Source of the DNA: Thermoplasmata archaeon
Lineage (GTDB): Archaea > Thermoplasmatota > Thermoplasmata > Thermoplasmatales > Thermoplasmataceae
Length of the DNA: 36,864 nucleotides
Direction: 5' to 3'
NCBI GenBank assembly: GCA_021802365.1
Contig: JAKAAJ010000002.1
Location: 1-36,864, forward strand
The translations under genes were made by a program, and so were the position numbers. Positions 32,265 to 36,864 of the stretch are shown one piece after another. The notes below the pieces were generated by a model, which ran no database searches, was not told the DNA's origin, and worked only from the letters and a program-made list of their open reading frames with translations. The first letter of the stretch is position 1; every line of letters starts with the position of its first letter.

Positions 32265-33710
32265 ATGGATTCTATATCTGCATCAGAACCAAAACTGAAA
32301 AAGGGCTCAGTAGGGTTCTGGTCTCTGGTAGGCCAGACTGTCGCATTCACAGCTCCTCTCGCTTCAATAGTCACATCGCTGACAGGTGCTGCATTTTATG
32401 CGAAAAGTGCGCTCCCCCTTGCAATTCTCATTTCAGTAGTGAGCGGTATTATCTGGGTGAACACCCCGTATCAGTTCTCAAGGAAAATAGCAAGCGCAGG
32501 CGGATTCTTCACATTCACCAGAAAGGCGATAGGTCCGAAGTATGGTCTCTTTGACGGGCTAATTTATCTTATGTTTGAATATGCTATTCTTGCGAATACA
32601 ACACTATTTTTTGCAGGTGTTCTCATACCCGGTATACTTTCAAAATTCTTCGGGATCACCGCCCCGACATTTCTCTGGATACCTGTCCTTATAATATTCG
32701 TAATGATTTTCACATTACTTCCATACATAGGCATAAAGCCTTCAGTAAGGTATTCCCTAATAGGGTCTCTGCTGGAGATCTCAATAATAATAGTACTTGG
32801 CATCGCAATTGTTTATCTATCCGGAAGTCACAACACATTTTCTGTGTTCACACCAGATCTCTCAGGAGGAATTACTCCTTTGTTTGAAGGGATCGTTCTG
32901 GGAACATTCCTGATGACAGGAGCCTCCGGTGCGGTTTACATAGGGGAGGAAGCAAAAATGCCCCGGAAGAATATCAAAAAAGCCCTGATCATAAGTTTCA
33001 TTCTTACGGGCGCAACATTTCTCTTTATTTCCTATGCCTTTACAATAGGATGGGGGCCTTCAAAGATGTCCGGGTTTGCAGGGCAACTCATACCGGGGCT
33101 GATACTCGCCAACAGATTTCTGGGGTTTCCATTCCTTATAATCATGGTTGTTCTCCTTTTCAACAGCGTATTCGTTTCTATGGTTGCTCCTCTTAATGTT
33201 CTTGGGAGGATGGGTTATTCCTTCTCCAGAGATGGCGTAATGTCAAAATGGTTTGTTAAAATCCATCCAAAGTACAGGACTCCATCAAACGCCATCCTCT
33301 TCATGGGACTTTCAAGCATTGCAGTAAGTGTTATTGCAGGACTTATTATGGGCCCGTATTACGGCTATCTCTTCCTTATTACAGTAGCGAGCCTTGCACT
33401 ATTTGCAGGGCATATGCTGAGTGACTTTGCACTTCCTTTCCTCTACAGAAAGCTCAGGGAGTTCAGGGCAGGTCCTCACTTATTACTGCCACTGATTTCA
33501 CTTGTGATTCTGGGCTTTGGAATCTATTACAGCATAATACCTCCGTCCTATCCTTATCTTCAGGCTACAGTGGCAATGGTTGTATTGATGGTGGCAATTG
33601 GAATGTATGTGGCATATTTCAGCAGGAAAAACAGAGATACAATTTCATCAATAGGCATGATCGAGGAGGAACACCCGAAAGGAAAACTTACAGGAGCCGA
33701 AGAAGAATGA
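32265..33710 (+). CDS. APC-superfamily amino-acid permease
   Basis: 481 aa with about 12 transmembrane helices. The first helix region has GFWSLVGQTVAFTAPLASIV, the usual unwound-helix area of APC transporters, and AGGFFTFTRKAIGPKYG follows helix 2. A cytoplasmic loop with GEEAKMPRKNIKKAL lies between helices 6 and 7, as in the family. The short tail is acidic. It probably imports an amino acid or amine by proton symport, useful for a heterotroph living on peptides in acid; the substrate is not readable. The 300 bp upstream are very AT-rich without a gene, with TTAAG about 27 nt before the ATG as a likely TATA element. It is monocistronic. Confidence 0.93.
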   Translation: MDSISASEPKLKKGSVGFWSLVGQTVAFTAPLASIVTSLTGAAFYAKSALPLAILISVVSGIIWVNTPYQFSRKIASAGGFFTFTRKAIGPKYGLFDGLIYLMFEYAILANTTLFFAGVLIPGILSKFFGITAPTFLWIPVLIIFVMIFTLLPYIGIKPSVRYSLIGSLLEISIIIVLGIAIVYLSGSHNTFSVFTPDLSGGITPLFEGIVLGTFLMTGASGAVYIGEEAKMPRKNIKKALIISFILTGATFLFISYAFTIGWGPSKMSGFAGQLIPGLILANRFLGFPFLIIMVVLLFNSVFVSMVAPLNVLGRMGYSFSRDGVMSKWFVKIHPKYRTPSNAILFMGLSSIAVSVIAGLIMGPYYGYLFLITVASLALFAGHMLSDFALPFLYRKLREFRAGPHLLLPLISLVILGFGIYYSIIPPSYPYLQATVAMVVLMVAIGMYVAYFSRKNRDTISSIGMIEEEHPKGKLTGAEEE

Positions 33711-33777
33711 AAAGGTTGAAAGTTCAATTTTTCACAATTTTACGGATTCATAACTTTTTTATTGATATAATGATTAA

Positions 33778-33786
33778 TATTATAAA
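33778..33786 (+). promoter_or_regulatory. TATA box of the 66-aa membrane protein gene
   Basis: ATTATAAAT lies 22-30 nt upstream of the ATG at 33808. GTGAG directly before the ATG may add weak ribosome binding. This matches the leaderless pattern seen elsewhere in the window. Confidence 0.5.
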
Positions 33787-33807
33787 TGAAACATCAATAT
33801 GTGAGAT

Positions 33808-34008
33808 ATGGATAAGAGAACTAAGTATATCGGAATGCTGGTCGGATTAATTCTTGTAATTGTAGGGGGTTATTTTATCGGGACTGTATTCCATGCCGTT
33901 GCTACAACACTTAAAAGTGAACTGGGTCCTCTTGAGGCCGGGGTAATACTTCTGCTGGTTGGTCTCATAATTCTTGTTGGGTTCGTTTCAAGACATTTCC
34001 GGAGATAA
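33808..34008 (+). CDS. Small two-helix membrane protein
   Basis: 66 aa: a short basic start (MDKRTKY), a hydrophobic helix (about 8-32), a polar link with SELGPLEAG, a second helix (about 42-60), and a basic end (SRHFRR). The positive-inside rule places both ends in the cytoplasm. The family is unknown and no catalytic residues stand out. A good TATA box upstream and a proper start support it as a real gene. It is followed at 62 nt by the YbjQ-like gene, which has its own promoter-like sequence. Confidence 0.7.
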   Translation: MDKRTKYIGMLVGLILVIVGGYFIGTVFHAVATTLKSELGPLEAGVILLLVGLIILVGFVSRHFRR

Positions 34009-34069
34009 TTGAAGAAACTCACAAATTAAAAATTCATATACTCCGCAAATATATAATTCTAGATAATAA

Positions 34070-34432
34070 ATGGTAGACAACGTAATAATAGTTTCAACGA
34101 ATTATGTCCCGGGCAAGAGGGTTACTAAGGTTATAGGTACCATTTGGGGTATAACAGTCAGAAGCAGAGGGCTAGGCGGCAATATCATGGCAGGCCTGAG
34201 ATCACTGGCGGGTGGCGAAATAACCGAGTATGTAAAACTTCTTTCAGATGCCAGGTCACATGCAATGGACAGACTAAGAGATAACGCAAAGCAGCTTGGA
34301 GCAAATGCAGTGATAGATCTGAGGTTTGACTCTTCGGAAATAGGGCAGACAATGTCAGAGATTGTAGCCTACGGCACTGCTGTTGTTGTAGAGGATGTTT
34401 CAGGGGAGCCTGAGAGAGTTTCCCTTTCCTGA
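34070..34432 (+). CDS. YbjQ/UPF0145 (DUF74) family protein
   Basis: 120 aa. VIIVSTNYVPGKRVTKVIGT, then GITVRSRGLGGNIMAGLRSL, GGEITEYVKLLSDARSHAMD, and NAKQLGANAVIDLRFDSSEI are the conserved blocks of the YbjQ family, annotated as putative heavy-metal-binding. Members form compact oligomers; their function is not established, and no cysteine ligands are present here. The ATG is preceded by AT-rich TATATAA about 20-25 nt upstream. The membrane protein gene that follows starts 12 nt after this stop, so the two form an operon. Confidence 0.88.
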   Translation: MVDNVIIVSTNYVPGKRVTKVIGTIWGITVRSRGLGGNIMAGLRSLAGGEITEYVKLLSDARSHAMDRLRDNAKQLGANAVIDLRFDSSEIGQTMSEIVAYGTAVVVEDVSGEPERVSLS

Positions 34433-34444
34433 ATGGAATTATAA

Positions 34445-35137
34445 ATGGAGGTAAACCATAGCAAACCTGTACATGGGTTCAGGTCCAGGCTTGGAGCAAT
34501 TGGGATTGGCATCCTCTTCATGGTGGTTGCTCTCATAGTTCAGGAAATAATAGAGTCAGTACCTTCAATATATTTTCTATTTACCGTAGGAGCCAGATCC
34601 CTTGAAACCACCCTTCTGAATTTTGAGACTGGAAATATTATTCTTTACTCACTTTTCATAGGCCTTGCTGCTGGGTTTTGCCAGGAGTTTTCTAAGTTTG
34701 TAGCGGTGGATACAAGAAAACTGCCCCTCACAATTTTTGTTGGTCTTGGGTTTTCTTTTGTGGACATTGCAATTCTCTTGATTGAAGATTTGCCTTTATT
34801 CAGCAGTTTAGCAAGCTTCGCCCTGCTACTGGCATTTTTCAATATTTTGGAATCCCTCATCTTTCATCCCTCCACTGCCCTCATACTCAAATGGGGTCAT
34901 TTAAAATCAAGAAGATTTATGTCTCTGGCATTCTCCGTTGCCGTACATGCTGCTATTGATGGTGGCCTTATCTATACTGATCTGCTGATTGTTACTGACA
35001 AAAACCTTTACAGGGGTCTTAGCCTCGAGTACTGGGGAATAGTATTTGCGCTCACCCTTGTTACGGCGCTTATCGCTTTCACTCTGACACGAGGCCTGGA
35101 AGAGGTTCCTGTTAGAGAGGAACCTGTGGTATACTGA
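34445..35137 (+). CDS. Polytopic membrane protein resembling YhfC-like intramembrane protease family
   Basis: 230 aa with about six or seven transmembrane helices. The sequence GLAAGFCQEFSKFVAVD (a Gly-rich helix, then Gln-Glu and a basic residue), followed by GLGFSFVDIAIL and later LAFSVAVHAAIDGG with a histidine in a helix, resembles the Glu/His pattern of YhfC/CPBP-like membrane metalloproteases. The match is partial and the activity is unproven. It is co-transcribed with the YbjQ-like gene and converges on the next gene, with 5 nt between the stops. It could also be an unrelated membrane protein. Confidence 0.65.
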   Translation: MEVNHSKPVHGFRSRLGAIGIGILFMVVALIVQEIIESVPSIYFLFTVGARSLETTLLNFETGNIILYSLFIGLAAGFCQEFSKFVAVDTRKLPLTIFVGLGFSFVDIAILLIEDLPLFSSLASFALLLAFFNILESLIFHPSTALILKWGHLKSRRFMSLAFSVAVHAAIDGGLIYTDLLIVTDKNLYRGLSLEYWGIVFALTLVTALIAFTLTRGLEEVPVREEPVVY

Positions 35138-35142
35138 TAGAA

Positions 35143-35574
35143 TCAGGCAAGCCTTCTGTGCAGTATGGCTCTCTGAAGAAGCATGAGGTGCTTTTTCTCC
35201 CTGGCGGGGCTGCAGAAAATCGTATCTTTTGTTACTTCAATTTCCGTGAGCTTGGACCTGTGCATTCCCTCTACCTCAAAAACAAGTGTCTCAACCCTGG
35301 GGAGGTCCTCTTTTGAGGGCAGATCTTCATACTCGCCTACAAGGCCATCACTGTCCTTCATTTCGCAGAATTGAAAATCCATAGTATATCTGGTAGAATC
35401 GCTGAGAGAAAAGACTTCCTTTCCATCATCAGATTTTCCGAATTCCTCTAGAAGAATCTGAAAAATGTGATGTGTATAGACAGGTATCTCTTCAACAGGT
35501 TCATCTCTTGAGAGCCCTTCAATTTCCTTCCTGATCATATCGTCTGCTTTTCTCAGATCAATATCGTCTGCCAT
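35143..35574 (-). CDS. Acidic hypothetical protein
   Basis: 143 aa, soluble and strongly acidic, beginning MADDIDLRKADDMIRKEIEG. A central part contains DGKEVFSLSDSTRYTMDFQF; the C-terminal part contains FEVEGMHRSKLTEIEV and a basic end, HLMLLQRAILHRRLA. The composition suggests a small mixed alpha/beta protein. I do not recognise the family and give it no function. It lies divergent from the small coiled-coil gene, sharing about 115 bp of upstream DNA, and converges on the membrane protein gene. Confidence 0.72.
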   Translation of the reverse strand: MADDIDLRKADDMIRKEIEGLSRDEPVEEIPVYTHHIFQILLEEFGKSDDGKEVFSLSDSTRYTMDFQFCEMKDSDGLVGEYEDLPSKEDLPRVETLVFEVEGMHRSKLTEIEVTKDTIFCSPAREKKHLMLLQRAILHRRLA

Positions 35575-35690
35575 CCAAATAGTATATGGAAAATATTATT
35601 AAAGTTAAGTCCTGAACAGCTTTCTGCTACTGCATGTTCAGTAATGCCATGATAGAAATAAAGATAATATCCCTGGTTATATGGCATGAC

Positions 35691-35837
35691 ATGGGGTTGG
35701 GAAAGAGGGATCTGGACCGTAAGAAAAAGAGCCTTGAGAATAAGCTGCAGGAACTTGAGGATAAGGCAAGGAAGAATCCGCTTAACAAACAGCTTCAGGA
35801 AGAGATCAGGGATCTGAAGAAAAAAATTGAGAAATAA
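35691..35837 (+). CDS. 48-aa coiled-coil peptide
   Basis: From ATG at 35691 the protein MGLGKRDLDRKKKSLENKLQ continues as a charged heptad-like helix ending LKKKIEK, a likely coiled coil. A longer reading from 35634 adds a hydrophobic leader, but the TATA-like GATAATAT at 35663-35670 sits 21-28 nt before 35691, inside that leader, and favours the short form as a leaderless gene. A T5 run just past the stop could end its transcript. It may be a dimerising or nucleoid-associated peptide; the function is unknown. Confidence 0.55.
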   Translation: MGLGKRDLDRKKKSLENKLQELEDKARKNPLNKQLQEEIRDLKKKIEK

Positions 35838-35840
35838 TAT

Positions 35841-36797
35841 TCAATTTTTATTATTGCTCTTGACAAATAATGGGAGGGCCACGGTGGACAGGTCATGCCC
35901 GTTTTTAAGGCCTCTCACAATTTTCACTGGTCTGTACATGCTTTTGAACTCTTCCTTAATGGCATTCTTAAGAGGTGTGAAGAGTTCATTCCCGGCTGCT
36001 GCAATTCCACCTCCGATTATGACAACCTCCGGATCAAGAATATTTATAATATTTACAAGGCCGACCGAGAGATAATAGATTGTCTCTTCAATAATGAGCT
36101 GTGAGAACATATCTCCCTTTTTCTTAAGTTCAAAAACCTTCCTTGCGTCTATCTCATTTGGTTTCAGGGATGAAAGGAGTTCACTTTCCCTCAGCGCGGT
36201 TATGTTCTCGGAAACCCTTCTTGCTATGCCTCTGCCGCCTGCTATGGCTTCAAGGCACCCTCTTCTGCCACATCCGCAGACAGGACCATTGGACATCACA
36301 ACCATGTGTCCAATCTCCCCTGCCATACCATGGGCACCCCTGTAAAGCTGTCCGTTAAGGAAAGCACCCCCGCCAATCCCGGTGCTTAAAGTTATGTAAA
36401 CGAAGTTGTCCACTCCTCTACCTGCGCCAAACACTCTCTCGGCAATCGTTGCGGCGGTTGCGTCATTCTCAAGAAAGGATTCCACACCGAATTCCTCGGT
36501 AAGTTTCTCAGCAACAGGGAAATTTTTCAGCCCAAGTATATTCGGGGAGGATATGACAACTCCCCTGGCAGAGTCCACAAGTCCCGCAAATATTATCCCA
36601 ATAGAATCAGGTCTGGAAACACCATTATCATTGAGTAATTTCCAACCCATCTCCGTAAAATCACTGATAAGTTTGCCCGGACCCAGATGCCTGACTGTTG
36701 GTTTTCTCAGTGATGCAACAATCTTTCCATCACTTTTTCCAAGGACAGCAGATATCTTTGTACCGCCAACGTCAAATCCGAGAATATAGCCTGACAT
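35841..36797 (-). CDS. ROK-family sugar kinase (glucokinase-like)
   Basis: 318 aa. The ATP-binding ILGFDVGGTKISAVLG lies at the N-terminus. GLVDSARGVVISSPNI and LENDATAATIAERVFG mark sugar binding and the catalytic aspartate. TLSTGIGGGAFLNGQLYRGA is followed by GEIGHMVV and the zinc-binding CGCGRRGCLEAIAGG of ROK kinases. PEVVIIGGGIAA is near the C-terminus. It phosphorylates a hexose such as glucose or an amino sugar with ATP in the cytoplasm; the exact sugar is not decided by sequence. It has its own TATA promoter, and an A-run at 35819-35826 on the plus strand may terminate it inside the convergent small gene. Confidence 0.93.
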   Translation of the reverse strand: MSGYILGFDVGGTKISAVLGKSDGKIVASLRKPTVRHLGPGKLISDFTEMGWKLLNDNGVSRPDSIGIIFAGLVDSARGVVISSPNILGLKNFPVAEKLTEEFGVESFLENDATAATIAERVFGAGRGVDNFVYITLSTGIGGGAFLNGQLYRGAHGMAGEIGHMVVMSNGPVCGCGRRGCLEAIAGGRGIARRVSENITALRESELLSSLKPNEIDARKVFELKKKGDMFSQLIIEETIYYLSVGLVNIINILDPEVVIIGGGIAAAGNELFTPLKNAIKEEFKSMYRPVKIVRGLKNGHDLSTVALPLFVKSNNKN

Positions 36798-36818
36798 CAG
36801 AACACTATACTTACTTTA

Positions 36819-36826
36819 TTTATAAA
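36819..36826 (-). promoter_or_regulatory. TATA box of the ROK kinase gene
   Basis: TTTATAAA (the same on both strands) lies 22-29 nt upstream of the ATG at 36797, with no ribosome binding site before that ATG. This predicts a leaderless or near-leaderless transcript. Confidence 0.55.
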
Positions 36827-36864
36827 TCAATAATATATGTATTATTTCGCCAAGGCATTTTAAA

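Overview
The window looks like chromosomal DNA from a Thermoplasmatales-type euryarchaeon. The evidence is archaeal: ribosomal proteins uS9, uL13 and eL18 sit beside RpoN, MCM helicase is the replicative helicase, a DUF424 protein is present, and both tRNAs lack an encoded CCA. SerRS is of the common bacterial-type form. Several genes have TATA-like boxes about 21-29 nt before the start codon, which suggests leaderless transcripts. I do not assign a genus.

Layout. Positions 1-10.6 kb hold mostly housekeeping and surface genes: a small membrane protein, a DUF488 protein, serS, an orphan GltD-like flavoprotein, a TSUP (TauE/SafE) transporter with its DUF1634 partner, a two-gene surface-glycan cassette, a PadR regulator with an inverted-repeat operator region, and a K+ channel with an RCK domain. 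An 860-bp stretch without intact genes follows. From 19.5 kb down to 11.5 kb, on the minus strand, runs a long co-directional cluster: mcm, DUF424, a UbiE-like methyltransferase, pyruvate kinase, an FKBP prolyl isomerase, a TrmJ-like methyltransferase, eL18, uL13, uS9, rpoN and tRNA-Pro(GGG). It ends at a T6 terminator.

The unusual part is 19.77-31.25 kb. A tRNA-Thr(GGT) gene at 19713-19786 is followed by about 11.46 kb that ends at a displaced copy of the tRNA 3' end (exact 15-bp direct repeat, 19774-19788 and 31233-31247). This is the signature of an element integrated at a tRNA gene. All of its genes lie on the minus strand. Its main operon reads, in transcription order: a 55-aa zinc-ribbon protein (short and easily missed), an Eco57I-type N6-adenine DNA methyltransferase split by a frameshift just before motif I, an SF2/SNF2-like helicase with an N-terminal phospholipase-D nuclease domain, and a 939-aa protein with two N-terminal membrane segments that I cannot assign to a family. 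Three small genes follow, one of them a clear winged-helix protein. I read the operon as a candidate DNA modification/restriction-type anti-mobile-element system with an unassigned membrane component. It lacks the marker genes of BREX and DISARM, and I see no integrase, so the element is probably immobilised.

Positions 31.3-36.9 kb return to ordinary chromosome: a universal stress protein, an APC permease, three small or membrane proteins (one YbjQ-like, one resembling YhfC), an unrecognised acidic protein, a coiled-coil peptide gene, and a ROK-family sugar kinase.
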